Below, in pieces: positions 1-9,444 of a DNA stretch of 64,000 nucleotides. Origin of the DNA: Chlorobiota bacterium (GTDB taxonomy: Bacteria; Bacteroidota; Bacteroidia; Bacteroidales; F082); assembly GCA_013151215.1 (NCBI GenBank), contig JAADIS010000005.1, forward strand, positions 16,476 through 80,475, read 5' to 3'. How positions within the stretch are numbered: the first letter of the stretch is position 1; every line of letters begins with the position of its first letter. Below the pieces are notes generated by a model, which was given only the letters and a program-made list of their open reading frames with translations, searched no databases and was not told the origin of the DNA. The translations under genes were made by a program, and so were the position numbers.

Positions 1-1901
1 AAGTCTTTTAATATTGGGTATGCCATTTTAAATGCTTTGAAGGATAGTTTTTCGCGAAAACCGGCAGAATAGCTGGACAACAGCCCGCTGCGGTTGTGCA
101 TTATCGAGTTCCAATCGACATTTGCATAAAAATACCAATAGAATTTCTCAACGCCCAGACGATAGAAGATCATCGCCTGGCGGAAAGCGTAAATTGCTTG
201 TTCAAATTCACTTATGCAGTTTGGGTGAGTGCAGTCCTCACCGCCCCCGTCGCTGTCGAAACCGAATTCGGTAACATAGATGTTGTTTGGGAAGTTATTA
301 GATAAAGCCCACACTCTCAAATTGTTGACCGACCAGGTCTCGGAACGGGGATCTTCCGGGTTAATAGTACTGCGCTTACCGTCATCGTCGAAAATATATG
401 AATATATATGGGCGTTCAAACCATCGATTTTTGTGCCGGGCAAGACGAAATCAGGAAGATAGTTATTTGAGTAGGAGTATTTATCAAATGCCTGCAAGCC
501 ACACGGCAACACTTTAATGTTATAAGGCGATTCGGAAAAGCCTTCGGCCATTCCCCTGAGTATGCCCGAATATACATCCTTTGAATAGTCCCAGGGTTCG
601 TTCCCTATCTCAACTAGGGCGATAGTGCTTTTTTTGCCAAAAAAGCCGGCAAATTGCCCGGCATAAAGTTTTCCCTGACTATATGGCGATGTCCAGTTTT
701 TTTCAGGGAAATATTCATTGTTAAATAAGATACATGCATCAATGTCCATCCCGTTTTTTCGCCAAACACCATATTCTTCTTTCCAGCTGAGCCATTTGTT
801 GTTCAGGCTATCAGTCCCCTTCTCCCTCGAAATAAATTCAGGAGTGCTGCCCGGCTTGTCGATGTCCCAGTCGATACGGTGATAGTTTCTTGCCTGGGAG
901 GTGATTTTGCTGAACTTCGCAGACCCCTGACGTGCGTTCAGTTTCGACGATGGCAGGCCGTATCCCCAACCCCAGATCCCATTAACACCAAAACTATCAC
1001 CCCAGCTATTGTTGGATGAGCTTGCTTCGGGAGCTTTCCCGAATAGGCCGTAACGGTCGTAAACCGCGAACTCGCGATAACTGGCTTTGTTGTAAGGCAA
1101 TGGCCTGAGATAAACCTTAATCATCAAAAAGCGGGCATAAATAGCCGGGTCGATTCTCAAGGCAATAGTGGCCACGGCTTTCGGCCTGAGGTTTTTTAGT
1201 TTTAACCAGTTAACCGAATCATTTGAATATAGCAGGCTGATGGAGTCAACCCCGTCCCAGTTTAAATGATTGCTCATTATTATTCCTATCTCAACTGTTT
1301 GCGGAAATTCAAAGCTTATCCACTCCGCAATATCCGAGTCAACCGCCGCCAACTCAAATAACTCATATAAGCTCCCGCTCTTTAGGATTATTTCTTTTAC
1401 AACACTGTTGTTCTCCAGGTTTATGGTTTGCAAGCTGTAGTTTTGTTGCGGCCCGAAAGTGTTCATTTGTGATTTGCCATCGGAGAATTTAAGCTCTATA
1501 TTTAAATCATCGGTAGTATTGAATTTCAAGACAAGGAATTTCAAAGGCCTGTTATTATATAGCTTGATGTGTAATGCCTTTTGGTTTATTTCAACTCTTG
1601 TGTCGGTGTTCCCGTCAAAAGCCATCATATATTTGTTGTTGTTGCCCGGCAGCTCGAAATTCCCGTCGTCCAGAAATAAATTTTGCCCTTTAGCCCCTAT
1701 AAAATTAGCGGGTAAGGGATTGTCCGATTCCCAAAAGGTATCTGTATTGCCATCCCTTATAAATTCGGCGTTTACGCCGGAGCTAACTGTCATCTTTGCG
1801 TTGATGTTAAGCGGGAGGATAATTCCGGCATCAAGGTTCAGCTGAGCGTGGGCGCTCGAAGCAATTACCAGTGTTAATAATATATTGAATAATTTCTTCA
1901 T
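1..1901 (-). CDS. Secreted clan GH-A-like glycoside hydrolase with discoidin-like N-terminus (partial, 3' end outside window)
   Basis: The frame is open from the ATG at 1901 to the window edge (633 codons, no stop). It begins with a signal peptide ending in a typical Ala-His-Ala site. Residues ~35-300 look like one or two beta-sandwich (F5/8 type C, discoidin-like) modules, with two DGNTDT motifs. The C-terminal half reads as a TIM-barrel hydrolase: the IGNEPW motif puts the acid/base glutamate at about residue 435, and TEFGFDS puts the nucleophile at about residue 545. NEP plus a second Glu 110 residues later is the clan GH-A pattern (GH5/GH39/GH30-like). The substrate is likely an exported polysaccharide, but the exact family cannot be fixed by eye. 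No strong promoter box was seen upstream. Confidence 0.8.
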   Translation of the reverse strand, partial: MKKLFNILLTLVIASSAHAQLNLDAGIILPLNINAKMTVSSGVNAEFIRDGNTDTFWESDNPLPANFIGAKGQNLFLDDGNFELPGNNNKYMMAFDGNTDTRVEINQKALHIKLYNNRPLKFLVLKFNTTDDLNIELKFSDGKSQMNTFGPQQNYSLQTINLENNSVVKEIILKSGSLYELFELAAVDSDIAEWISFEFPQTVEIGIIMSNHLNWDGVDSISLLYSNDSVNWLKLKNLRPKAVATIALRIDPAIYARFLMIKVYLRPLPYNKASYREFAVYDRYGLFGKAPEASSSNNSWGDSFGVNGIWGWGYGLPSSKLNARQGSAKFSKITSQARNYHRIDWDIDKPGSTPEFISREKGTDSLNNKWLSWKEEYGVWRKNGMDIDACILFNNEYFPEKNWTSPYSQGKLYAGQFAGFFGKKSTIALVEIGNEPWDYSKDVYSGILRGMAEGFSESPYNIKVLPCGLQAFDKYSYSNNYLPDFVLPGTKIDGLNAHIYSYIFDDDGKRSTINPEDPRSETWSVNNLRVWALSNNFPNNIYVTEFGFDSDGGGEDCTHPNCISEFEQAIYAFRQAMIFYRLGVEKFYWYFYANVDWNSIMHNRSGLLSSYSAGFREKLSFKAFKMAYPILKD

Positions 1902-1945
1902 CTCAATTTAAGCCTTTCTTAAGCATCTATAATTTATAATCAATG

Positions 1946-2071
1946 TTAAGCAGCGAAAACATAAAGTTGTCGTGCTTCTTGGCTTATGCCTTCAAAAGGA
2001 TTGATGATGTTGCCCTCGTCAATTAAATCATAATCGTTAACTGCCTTGGCAATACGGTTTTTTTCATGCTC
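1946..2071 (-). pseudogene. Possible C-terminal remnant of an unidentified gene
   Basis: A 41-codon open stretch without a start codon lies between parE and the hydrolase gene. Its translation has a protein-like composition (it contains NDYDLIDEGN and INPFEGISQEARQLY and ends in VFAA before a TAA). The frame is closed upstream by a TAA at 2072-2074. It could be the tail of a decayed gene. No family is recognised, and chance cannot be excluded. Confidence 0.2.
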
Positions 2072-2125
2072 TTATGAAATCTTTTCTATAAACCGTAAAC
2101 ACGGACTGTAAGCCATATATGTTTT

Positions 2126-3988
2126 TTAGGCCACCAGTATGTCTTCTGCGTTTACGTTTTCCTCAATGCGCAGATTGTTAATAATAAACTCTTGGCGCTT
2201 AGGTGTGTTTTTACCCATATAAAACTCCAAAGTCTCGTTAATCGTGGTGTCGCGGCGAAGCACAACGGGTTCCAAGCGTATGTTGGTGCCTATAAAATGC
2301 TTGAATTCCGATGGTGATATCTCTCCCAGGCCCTTAAACCTGGTTATCTCCGGATTCGGTTTCAGTTTGTTGATGGCGTTGTTGCGCTCATGATCGGAAT
2401 AGCAGTAAATTGTGCTTTTCTTGTTCCTGACCCTGAAAAGCGGCGTCTGTAAGATATATAAGTGCCCCCCTTTTATCAAATCTGGATAAAACTGCAGGAA
2501 AAACGTAAGCAACAACAATCTTATGTGCATTCCGTCAACATCGGCATCGGTTGCTATTACAATATTGTTGTATCTGAGGTTTTCCATGCTTTCATCGATG
2601 TTCAAAGCCGACTGCAGCAGGTTGAACTCTTCGTTCTGATAAACAATCTTCTTGCTGAGCCCGTAGCTGTTCAAGGGTTTGCCCTTTAAGCTGAAAACCG
2701 CCTGGGTTTGAACGTCCCGCGATTTGGTGATCGATCCGCTTGCCGAATCACCCTCGGTAATAAACAATGTTGTTTCAAGCCGCTTTTCGTGATTATCGCC
2801 GAAATGGACTCTGCAATCCCTTAATTTTTTGTTGTGGAGGCTTACCTTCTTAACGCTTTCGCGAGCAAGTTTCTTTATACCCGCCATATCTTTCCTCTCT
2901 TTTTCGCTCTGAAGTATTTTGCGGTATAGCGCATCGGCATCCTCGCTATGGATATGGAGGTAATTATCGAGGTTGCGCTTGATTATATCATTAATATAGT
3001 TCCTAATTGTCTGGCCACCGGGTTCTATATGCTGCGAACCAAGTTTTGTCTTCGTTTGCGACTCGAAAACAGGCTCGGAAACTTTTATCGACATTGCCGC
3101 AAAAATAGATGTGCGGATATCGCTGGTTTCGAAATCCTTATTGAAAAACTCCCTTATCGCCCTGACTATGGCCTCGCGGAATGAAGTTTGGTGTGTTCCG
3201 CCCTGGGTAGTGTGCTGACCGTTTACAAACGAATAATATTCTTCGCTATAGGTTCGCGAGCTGTGGCTGAAGGCACATTCAAAATCACCCTCCTTTATGT
3301 GGATGATAGGGTAGAGGAGAGGGCCGTTTCCGTTTAAGTTATGTTCCAACAAATCTATCAGGCCGTTTTTTGCCTGCATCTTTTGCCCGTTAAAAGTTAT
3401 GGTAAGCCCGTTGTTCAGGAAGACATAATTCCATAGCATCTCTTCAACATAGTCGAAGATGTATTTGAAGTTCCCGAAGATCTCATGATCGGGGACAAAG
3501 GATATAAGAGTACCTTGCTTCTCCGAGCAGTCAACAATTTTGGCATCATTGGTCATGTGGCCTCTATTATATTCAACGACTTTGGTCTTGCCTTCCCTAA
3601 TCGATTGTGCCTTAAAGTATTCCGAAAGTGCATTTACCGCCTTCGAGCCAACGCCGTTGAGGCCGACAGCCTTTTTGAAAACCTTGGAGTCGTATTTTGC
3701 ACCGGTATTTATCTTGCTCACACAAGCGTCAACCTTGCCAAGGGGCATGCCCCGCCCGAAATCCCTGACGCTCACCTCCCCCTCGTTTATGATTACTTCG
3801 ATTGTCTGCCCGTGCCCCATTACAAACTCGTCTATGGAGTTGTCGATGATTTCCTTTAATAACACATAAATCCCGTCATCTTGTGAACTTCCATCACCAA
3901 GTTTGCCGATGTACATGCCCGGGCGAAGCCTGATATGTTCTTTCCAATCGAGCGACCTTACGCTATCTTCGTTGTAATCTGCCGTCAT
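2126..3988 (-). CDS. parE: DNA topoisomerase IV subunit B
   Basis: This is the ATPase subunit of the type IIA topoisomerase that decatenates daughter chromosomes. At 620 residues it has the usual ParE length, without the insert found in some GyrB proteins. The order is a GHKL ATPase (RPGMYIG near residue 23, the [10 protein letters not shown]-box near residue 46, GRGMP and [10 protein letters not shown]-boxes), a transducer with QTKTKLGS near residue 320, then TOPRIM (TEGDSASG near residue 412, [10 protein letters not shown] near residue 490) and the C-terminal KGLGE motif. The partner parC is not adjacent in this window. A TATTTTTG box precedes the ATG. Confidence 0.96.
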   Translation of the reverse strand: MTADYNEDSVRSLDWKEHIRLRPGMYIGKLGDGSSQDDGIYVLLKEIIDNSIDEFVMGHGQTIEVIINEGEVSVRDFGRGMPLGKVDACVSKINTGAKYDSKVFKKAVGLNGVGSKAVNALSEYFKAQSIREGKTKVVEYNRGHMTNDAKIVDCSEKQGTLISFVPDHEIFGNFKYIFDYVEEMLWNYVFLNNGLTITFNGQKMQAKNGLIDLLEHNLNGNGPLLYPIIHIKEGDFECAFSHSSRTYSEEYYSFVNGQHTTQGGTHQTSFREAIVRAIREFFNKDFETSDIRTSIFAAMSIKVSEPVFESQTKTKLGSQHIEPGGQTIRNYINDIIKRNLDNYLHIHSEDADALYRKILQSEKERKDMAGIKKLARESVKKVSLHNKKLRDCRVHFGDNHEKRLETTLFITEGDSASGSITKSRDVQTQAVFSLKGKPLNSYGLSKKIVYQNEEFNLLQSALNIDESMENLRYNNIVIATDADVDGMHIRLLLLTFFLQFYPDLIKGGHLYILQTPLFRVRNKKSTIYCYSDHERNNAINKLKPNPEITRFKGLGEISPSEFKHFIGTNIRLEPVVLRRDTTINETLEFYMGKNTPKRQEFIINNLRIEENVNAEDILVA

Positions 3989-4005
3989 TTATTCTTAATT
4001 TGACA

Positions 4006-4013
4006 CAAAAATA
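4006..4013 (-). promoter_or_regulatory. Bacteroidota -7 box (TATTTTTG) for parE
   Basis: On the minus strand the box reads TATTTTTG, matching the Bacteroidota consensus TAnnTTTG, 17 nt before the parE ATG. No clear -33 TTTG was found at the usual distance. Confidence 0.5.
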
Positions 4014-4120
4014 TCAACTTGTGCCTTACGAATTACACTATTTTGTTTTAGTTTTTAAACAGAAATTGTTGAAAACAACCTTAAATAAAGGCTTTCAGGT
4101 ATTTAGCCTGATTAATTCAT

Positions 4121-4155
4121 AAAAAAAAGCCATTGTTCAAGTAAATGGCTTTTTT
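4121..4155 (-). terminator. Intrinsic terminator after the DUF2892 gene
   Basis: AAGCCATT (4127-4134) pairs with AATGGCTT (4144-4151) around a 9-nt loop. A run of A on the plus strand at 4121-4128 becomes the U-tract for minus-strand transcription. A T-run on the other side could make it work in both directions. Confidence 0.8.
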
Positions 4156-4168
4156 CAGTAGTTTTCTT

Positions 4169-4351
4169 CTACTCTTTTCTGGTACTGACCCCGAAAGGCA
4201 GATAGAGGGGGCACGAGCCCATCAACGCTGTTGCTATTGGTACTATTGCCACTAAGCCCCACCACGTTTGATAATAATACCCCAGCGCGGCAATGATGAT
4301 TGCCAATAAAACCCTGACTGCCGCATCAATTTTTCCTACGTTCTTTTTCAT
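4169..4351 (-). CDS. DUF2892 small inner-membrane protein
   Basis: This 60-residue protein starts MKKNVGKIDAAVRV and has two hydrophobic helices around a short turn (residues ~12-27 and ~30-44). It ends GSCPLYLPFG, the signature of DUF2892, also found as the membrane tail of YgaP-type rhodaneses. Its function is unknown; in other genomes such genes often sit beside rhodaneses or Crp/Fnr regulators. Here a Crp-family gene ends 63 bp upstream, but the DUF2892 gene has its own TATTTTTG box and terminator, so it is probably a monocistron. Confidence 0.85.
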   Translation of the reverse strand: MKKNVGKIDAAVRVLLAIIIAALGYYYQTWWGLVAIVPIATALMGSCPLYLPFGVSTRKE

Positions 4352-4374
4352 CTTTTTATTTTTTTGTTAGTGAG

Positions 4375-4382
4375 CAAAAATA
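4375..4382 (-). promoter_or_regulatory. -7 box (TATTTTTG) for the DUF2892 gene
   Basis: The minus strand reads TATTTTTG, matching TAnnTTTG, 23 nt upstream of the ATG at 4351 and inside the 63-bp gap after the Crp-family gene. Confidence 0.5.
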
Positions 4383-4414
4383 GCTTGTCCGATATAAAAT
4401 CTTGGTGACTTGGG

Positions 4415-5053
4415 TTACAAAGCGTCAAAAATCTCTATCTTGGCCCGGTGGTTTTTTATAATGCCCTGTTTTTCAAGTTGTTTTAAAAGGCGTGATATTA
4501 CTTCCCGGGCCGTCCCCAGCTCTTCGGCGATATGTTTGTGGGTTGCAAACACATATTTGGTGCCATTTTCAAGGCTAACGTTCTTCTTTAGATATTCCAA
4601 CAAGCGGCTATCGATACTTTTAAAGCTTATGGCATCTATGAACTCTATCAGCTCATTAAAGCGCTTATTGAAAAGTTCAAGCACAAATTTATTCAAGTAC
4701 GGAAACTGCTTGATCATTTTGTCTAGCTTGCCCACCGGAATGGCCAGCAGTCTGGTGTCTTTGTCCGTCAAGGCATAAGCTACGCTTTTTTTGTTGTTTA
4801 AGCCTGCCGAGATGGAGAGCGCACAGCTTTCGCCCGGGTTAATATAGTATAACAATACTTCCTTCCCCGACTCGTCGTTTCTCATTACCTTTATTCTTCC
4901 TTCGATTACCAAGGGTACAACTTTAACATATTCGTTGTTGCGCAAAATCATTACGTTATTTGGTATTTCCATAACGGAAGATTGATTCTCAAGTGCTATT
5001 ACCAATTCCTTGTTAGGGAAAAGCTTGGAAAGAAAAATCCCCAGATCATCCAT
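4415..5053 (-). CDS. Crp/Fnr-family transcriptional regulator
   Basis: This 212-residue protein has an N-terminal cyclic-nucleotide-binding-like beta-barrel (~20-120), a dimerisation helix (~125-150) and a C-terminal winged helix-turn-helix. The recognition segment reads HKHIAEELGTAREVISRLLKQLE (~165-187; 'HIAEELGTAREVISR' is the core), as in the Crp/Fnr family. No cysteine cluster for an Fnr Fe-S centre and no complete cAMP-binding arginine/serine motif are evident, so the effector is unknown. Its start overlaps the end of the EamA transporter gene by 8 bp, implying translational coupling in a flippase-EamA-Crp operon. Confidence 0.9.
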   Translation of the reverse strand: MDDLGIFLSKLFPNKELVIALENQSSVMEIPNNVMILRNNEYVKVVPLVIEGRIKVMRNDESGKEVLLYYINPGESCALSISAGLNNKKSVAYALTDKDTRLLAIPVGKLDKMIKQFPYLNKFVLELFNKRFNELIEFIDAISFKSIDSRLLEYLKKNVSLENGTKYVFATHKHIAEELGTAREVISRLLKQLEKQGIIKNHRAKIEIFDAL

Positions 5054-5939
5054 TGGCTTTATTTTTTAATTTTCCTGTGGATATAAGGATTACGCCCAAT
5101 ATGGTAAAGCTCCCGCCAATCAACTGAATGGAGGCAGGCACTTTGTCAAAAATGACAAAAGCCCCCAAAAGCACGAATAAACTACGCGAGGTGCCAATCA
5201 TGGATGCCTTTGAGGCATCTATGAACTTCAAGGTAAAATATCCGAGGGTTCCTGTTAAAAACGGCCCCAAGACAGAACCAATGCCTATGTTCACCAATGC
5301 TGAAGACGGGATCCTCAAACCGAGGCCGAAATAAAAGAGTGCTGCAACAGAGGCAGTGAAAAGAAATAGTATCCTTGCCAATGCAAGAAACGAAGGGTCG
5401 AGTTTTTTGATATTCCTCTTTGCGATGACCGTTGAGAACGCATAAATAATTCCGGAAATAAACACGTATTGGCTGCCCTCTATGAAAAAGTTGTTAATCC
5501 CTCCACCTTTATAAGATATGATAAAAGCCCCTGTTAGCGTAACCAGCATGCCAATTCCTTCCAAAATGTTAAAGCGCTCCTTTAAGACGACAAATCCCAA
5601 TGTTGCTATCAACAGAGGATTGATATTTGCCAGAAAAGAAACAGTAGCGGGATTTTCAACGGTGTTGACCGATAAAAAGAAAAATATGGTGCCAAACATT
5701 TCCAGCGATGCGATTAGGCTTAATATCGCCCAGCTGCGCTTTTCAAGAAATATGATTTTCTTATACTTTTTGGTTGCTATTATAAATATCAAATTCCATA
5801 TTATGCCCAAACCAAACCATAAGGTGCCAAACTGGGCCAAATGGACCTCGTTCAGCGCCGATTTGCTGAAGATATAAACATTGCTGACGGCAAAAGCCGC
5901 TGCCAAAGCCAGAAAAATTCCCTTAGTGTTCGTCTTCAA
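5046..5939 (-). CDS. EamA-family (DMT) inner-membrane transporter
   Basis: The 297 residues contain ten hydrophobic segments in two homologous halves, the EamA/RhaT arrangement of the drug/metabolite transporter superfamily. The first half carries an NPATVSFLANINPLLIA segment near residue 96 and the second half STGKLK at the C-terminus. The substrate is not predictable from sequence. The gene overlaps both neighbours (17 bp with the flippase gene upstream, 8 bp with the Crp-type gene downstream), so the three are almost certainly co-transcribed. Confidence 0.9.
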   Translation of the reverse strand: MKTNTKGIFLALAAAFAVSNVYIFSKSALNEVHLAQFGTLWFGLGIIWNLIFIIATKKYKKIIFLEKRSWAILSLIASLEMFGTIFFFLSVNTVENPATVSFLANINPLLIATLGFVVLKERFNILEGIGMLVTLTGAFIISYKGGGINNFFIEGSQYVFISGIIYAFSTVIAKRNIKKLDPSFLALARILFLFTASVAALFYFGLGLRIPSSALVNIGIGSVLGPFLTGTLGYFTLKFIDASKASMIGTSRSLFVLLGAFVIFDKVPASIQLIGGSFTILGVILISTGKLKNKANG

Positions 5940-7236
5940 TGTTTTTATCGTTTATTAAAGTTAGGATGATTATCTTAAAATCAATGAAATCCTTTTTTTC
6001 GGGCAGCCACTGCCTGAACATAACACCTGTTTGTTTCTTGAAAACAAAATACTGGTACACCACAGTTGATGAGTAACTTACTGAGGCCGTTAGTGCTGCT
6101 CCGAGATATCCGAGAACAGGAATTAAGACTAATGCGAAGGTGATAGTGAAAGCAAACCCCACTATATTAGCCCATAAACTGATTTTTGGATTTCCCAGCC
6201 CCGAGAAATAATGCGAGAAAATAGTGTTTGCAGAGAGGGCAAGAACCCCGGGGCTCAATGCAAGGATGATATATTTTATTCCCACAAATTCCTTGGTAAA
6301 TAAATACTCGTATGCCCCAACGGGAATAACCAAAAGAACCACAAGACCTATGAAAGTAAGCAAAACGCTCAACTTCATCAATTTAACGGTCAACGAAACA
6401 GCATATATCCTGTCGTCGGAATTTGAGATCGCGCTAAACTGCACCAATGAAATGCTCTGACCTATGAGCCGCAAACCTTCACTAAGCTGAACGCCGGCAT
6501 TATAGACCCCAAGCGACGACAAGCCAGCCATCGAACTAATAAAATAAAAGCTAATCCTTTTGTTCAGGATATGAAATCCATTGGCTATCTGGCTTATAAG
6601 CCCAAAACTGAACATCTCCTTGACAATTTCCCCGGGATGTAGATTGCCTCCAAAGTTAAAATACCTTATTGTAAAAACAGTGCTTAAGGCAAAGCCTACG
6701 CCATAAGAAATCTCAAGAGCGCTGATATATGAAGTATAATCCTGATGCCGCGCTACAAAAAGCAGATAAATAAGTGAAGAGATAAAACTGAGTATCTGTA
6801 CGACAAAAACAATATTATACTGTTTAATCTTTCCTTTTCCAATCAACAAATTATAGTGTGTGAGCATAAATGCGTTCAATGCTGCCAGGACCAAAACACT
6901 CTTTTCTTCTCCCGGAGGTATTAGCCTGTGAAACAAGTCAGGGGAAAAATCCTGAAAGATATAAATAGCCATTGCAAACAAAAGAAGGACTATTAATATC
7001 CATAAGTATGATATGACCAACAACGCCAGCTGGTTTTTCCGGGGGCTGAAATATATCAAGGCCCCGCCACCCAACAAATCAACAAAAATCTGGATAATGC
7101 TTATTGCAACGACAACTAAGCCGATAATACCATAGCCCTCCCTGCCGATATACCTGCTAATAAGTATGATAACAGCCAAATTGATGATTGCATTAAGAAT
7201 CCTGCTAAGGGCTGTCCCTAATATTTTATTTATCAT
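5923..7236 (-). CDS. Wzx-like oligosaccharide flippase / polysaccharide biosynthesis protein
   Basis: This 437-residue MOP-superfamily membrane protein has about 12 hydrophobic segments. The N-terminal ALSRILNAIINLAVIILISRYIGREGYG pattern (core 'ISRYIGREGYGIIGL') and ALSANTIFSHYFSGLGNPK near residue 335 are typical of lipid-linked oligosaccharide flippases. It probably moves undecaprenyl-linked sugars across the inner membrane. It is the first gene of the overlapping three-gene operon and lies divergently from the GT2 fusion gene at 7483, which suits a shared role in surface polysaccharide synthesis. Confidence 0.88.
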   Translation of the reverse strand: MINKILGTALSRILNAIINLAVIILISRYIGREGYGIIGLVVVAISIIQIFVDLLGGGALIYFSPRKNQLALLVISYLWILIVLLLFAMAIYIFQDFSPDLFHRLIPPGEEKSVLVLAALNAFMLTHYNLLIGKGKIKQYNIVFVVQILSFISSLIYLLFVARHQDYTSYISALEISYGVGFALSTVFTIRYFNFGGNLHPGEIVKEMFSFGLISQIANGFHILNKRISFYFISSMAGLSSLGVYNAGVQLSEGLRLIGQSISLVQFSAISNSDDRIYAVSLTVKLMKLSVLLTFIGLVVLLVIPVGAYEYLFTKEFVGIKYIILALSPGVLALSANTIFSHYFSGLGNPKISLWANIVGFAFTITFALVLIPVLGYLGAALTASVSYSSTVVYQYFVFKKQTGVMFRQWLPEKKDFIDFKIIILTLINDKNIEDEH

Positions 7237-7386
7237 ATTTAATTATTGGGGCAATTTCGGGAAAATTATCACTTATGCCCATATTATAATATTTACATTG
7301 GCTAAAATATGAATTTTGAAGTATTGAAAATATAATTTTCAAACAAGACAGGTGAAACTTATAAATTGTTGATAATAATAATATCA

Positions 7387-7394
7387 CAAAACTA
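7387..7394 (-). promoter_or_regulatory. -7 box (TAGTTTTG) candidate for the flippase operon
   Basis: The minus-strand TAGTTTTG matches TAnnTTTG. It lies about 150 nt upstream of the ATG at 7236, leaving a long AT-rich leader. No -33 TTTG at standard spacing, so this is tentative. Confidence 0.3.
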
Positions 7395-7470
7395 ATCGCA
7401 TCAATAAAATAATTTAATTTGCCCAAGTGCTATAAAAGCGATATTACGAACACCGATAATGCTAAATTAT

Positions 7471-7478
7471 TATTTTTG
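7471..7478 (+). promoter_or_regulatory. -7 box (TATTTTTG) four nt before the GTG start at 7483
   Basis: TATTTTTG matches TAnnTTTG and ends 4 nt before the GTG of the GT2 fusion gene. Transcription normally starts a few nt after the box, so the mRNA would be leaderless or nearly so. Confidence 0.5.
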
Positions 7479-7482
7479 AGCC

Positions 7483-9444
7483 GTGAAATTAAGCGTAGTT
7501 ATTGTTAATTATAATGTTGAGTATTTCCTGGAGCAATGTCTTTCGTCGGTTTATAAAGCCATGCAAGATATTCAGGGCGAGGTTATTGTAATCGACAACA
7601 ATTCCGTTGACGGCAGCTGTGCAATGGTTCGCAAAAAATTCCCGGAAGTAATTTTAATTGCCAATACCGATAATAAAGGTTTTTCGAGAGCCAATAACCA
7701 GGGGATAAAAATCAGCAAAGGCCAATATGTTTTAATATTGAATCCGGATACCGTTGTCGAGGACGATACTTTCGCAAAAATCCTGAACTTCATGGACAAA
7801 ACCCCTGATGCCGGGGCGCTGGGAGTTAAAATGCTGGATGGCTCAGGGAAGTTCCTGCCCGAATCTAAACGCGGGCTTCCAACTCCTTCGGCGGCATTTT
7901 ATAAAATGTCCGGCATATCGGCACTGTTCCCGAGGTCGAAGAGGTTTTCAAAATATCATCTCGGTTATCTCGATCACGACAAGATACATAAAGTTGAAAT
8001 ACTTGCAGGCGCATTTATGCTTTTGCGGAAGTCAGTGCTGGACGAGATAGGACTGCTTGACGAGGACTTTTTTATGTATGGCGAGGATATCGACCTGTCG
8101 TACAGGGTTATAAAAGCCGGATACTTTAATTATTATTTCCCCGAAACACGTATTATACATTATAAGGGGGAGAGCACTAAAAAGTCGAGCGTAAATTATG
8201 TGCTTGTGTTTTATAATGCCATGGTAATCTTTGCGCGCAAGCATTTCACCGACAATAACGCTAGGGCTTTTGCCGGGCTTATCAAGGTAGCAGTTTATTT
8301 CAGGGCATTGCTGGCAATAATTTCACGGCTCTTCGGCCGTTTGAGCCTGCCTTTCATCGACGGCGCACTACTTTATGGAGGGGCTTATTTTTTAAAAGTC
8401 GTTTGGGGAAGAAACTTTATATATTCCGAAGGAGGCAACTATCCGGTTTTGTTGGTAACTACAATATTGCCGTCTTACGTAATTATCTGGTTGTTGTCGG
8501 TTTATTTTACCGGAGGCTACGACCGACCCGTTAAGATACGCAAGTCGGTGAGCGGCCTATTGGTCGGAACCATTATCATTCTTGTGCTTTACGCACTTCT
8601 GCCCGAGAACCTGAGATTTTCAAGAGCCTTGATATTGTTGAGTACCCTCTGGGGGGTCCTGACACTCCCCTTTGCCCGTTATTTGCTCCATCACCTGAAG
8701 GTTTCCTGGATTCAAATGGGCGATAAGGAAAAAAGCCGATTCATAATTATTGGTAATAAAAAGGAGGCCGGCAGGGTAAAGGACTTGCTGAAAACCTCAT
8801 TGTTAAAACCCGAATATGTAGGATTGGTTTTCCCTGACAGAAATAAAGCGGCAGATGACGAGTTCATCGGAAATATTAGCCAGGTCAGGGATATTATCGA
8901 AATTTATGAAATAGATGAAGTGATATTTTGCTCGGCAGATGTAAAACATCAAATAATTATCGATAAAATGGCGGAATTGCAAAATGCCCATATCGACTTC
9001 AAAATCGCCCCCAAGGACGGGCTGTCCATAATAGGCTCAAACTCAATACATACACGTGGCGACCTATATACCGTTGGGATCAATGCTATTGGCAAGGTTG
9101 AGAATAAACGGAATAAAAGGCTGCTCGATTTTGCCCTGAGCTTTATAATGTTGCCGCTAATACCCATATTAATATTTGTCCAGAAAAAGCCATTTGGCTT
9201 TATAAGAAATGTATTTGGTGTTTTGTTTGGGGCGAAATCGTGGGTCGGCTATTATAAATCATCGGGTATATCACACAAATTGCCGAAAATAAAACCTTCG
9301 GTGTTGAACACTATCGACGGCATGAAATCGAAAAACTACAAAAAGCGTATAACCGACGACCTCAACCTGCTGTATGCCCGCGATTATAGCGTCTGGAAGG
9401 ATATCAATATCATCTTTTACGCTTTCCGCGATTTGGGAAAGTAA
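7483..9444 (+). CDS. GT2 glycosyltransferase fused to a degenerate polyprenyl glycosylphosphotransferase-like module
   Basis: The start is GTG at 7483, because the GT2 fold begins immediately (KLSVVIVNYN). Residues 1-~260 are a GT-A family 2 transferase with the NPDT metal-binding equivalent of DXD near residue 88 and the acceptor-side FMYGEDIDLSYR near residue 193. Four or five membrane helices follow (~285-400), ending in the TGGYDRP loop seen in WbaP/WcaJ-type enzymes, then a Rossmann-like CoA_binding_3 domain (~425-535, RFIIIGNKKEAGRV). The C-terminus begins KRLLDFALSFIML like a bacterial sugar transferase but is short and lacks that family's catalytic Asp-Glu region. The GT2 part is probably catalytic; the rest may scaffold or sense lipid-linked sugars. 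Confidence 0.85.
   Translation: MKLSVVIVNYNVEYFLEQCLSSVYKAMQDIQGEVIVIDNNSVDGSCAMVRKKFPEVILIANTDNKGFSRANNQGIKISKGQYVLILNPDTVVEDDTFAKILNFMDKTPDAGALGVKMLDGSGKFLPESKRGLPTPSAAFYKMSGISALFPRSKRFSKYHLGYLDHDKIHKVEILAGAFMLLRKSVLDEIGLLDEDFFMYGEDIDLSYRVIKAGYFNYYFPETRIIHYKGESTKKSSVNYVLVFYNAMVIFARKHFTDNNARAFAGLIKVAVYFRALLAIISRLFGRLSLPFIDGALLYGGAYFLKVVWGRNFIYSEGGNYPVLLVTTILPSYVIIWLLSVYFTGGYDRPVKIRKSVSGLLVGTIIILVLYALLPENLRFSRALILLSTLWGVLTLPFARYLLHHLKVSWIQMGDKEKSRFIIIGNKKEAGRVKDLLKTSLLKPEYVGLVFPDRNKAADDEFIGNISQVRDIIEIYEIDEVIFCSADVKHQIIIDKMAELQNAHIDFKIAPKDGLSIIGSNSIHTRGDLYTVGINAIGKVENKRNKRLLDFALSFIMLPLIPILIFVQKKPFGFIRNVFGVLFGAKSWVGYYKSSGISHKLPKIKPSVLNTIDGMKSKNYKKRITDDLNLLYARDYSVWKDINIIFYAFRDLGK

Noticed and set aside
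4085..4110. Second small hairpin (AGGCT/AGCCT) next to the 4121-4155 terminator
   Set aside because: Only a 5-6 bp stem with no T-tract; the neighbouring hairpin is sufficient.
7226..7426. 66-residue open frame upstream of the flippase gene
   Set aside because: It lies in AT-rich promoter/leader DNA, has low-complexity hydrophobic composition and no family resemblance.
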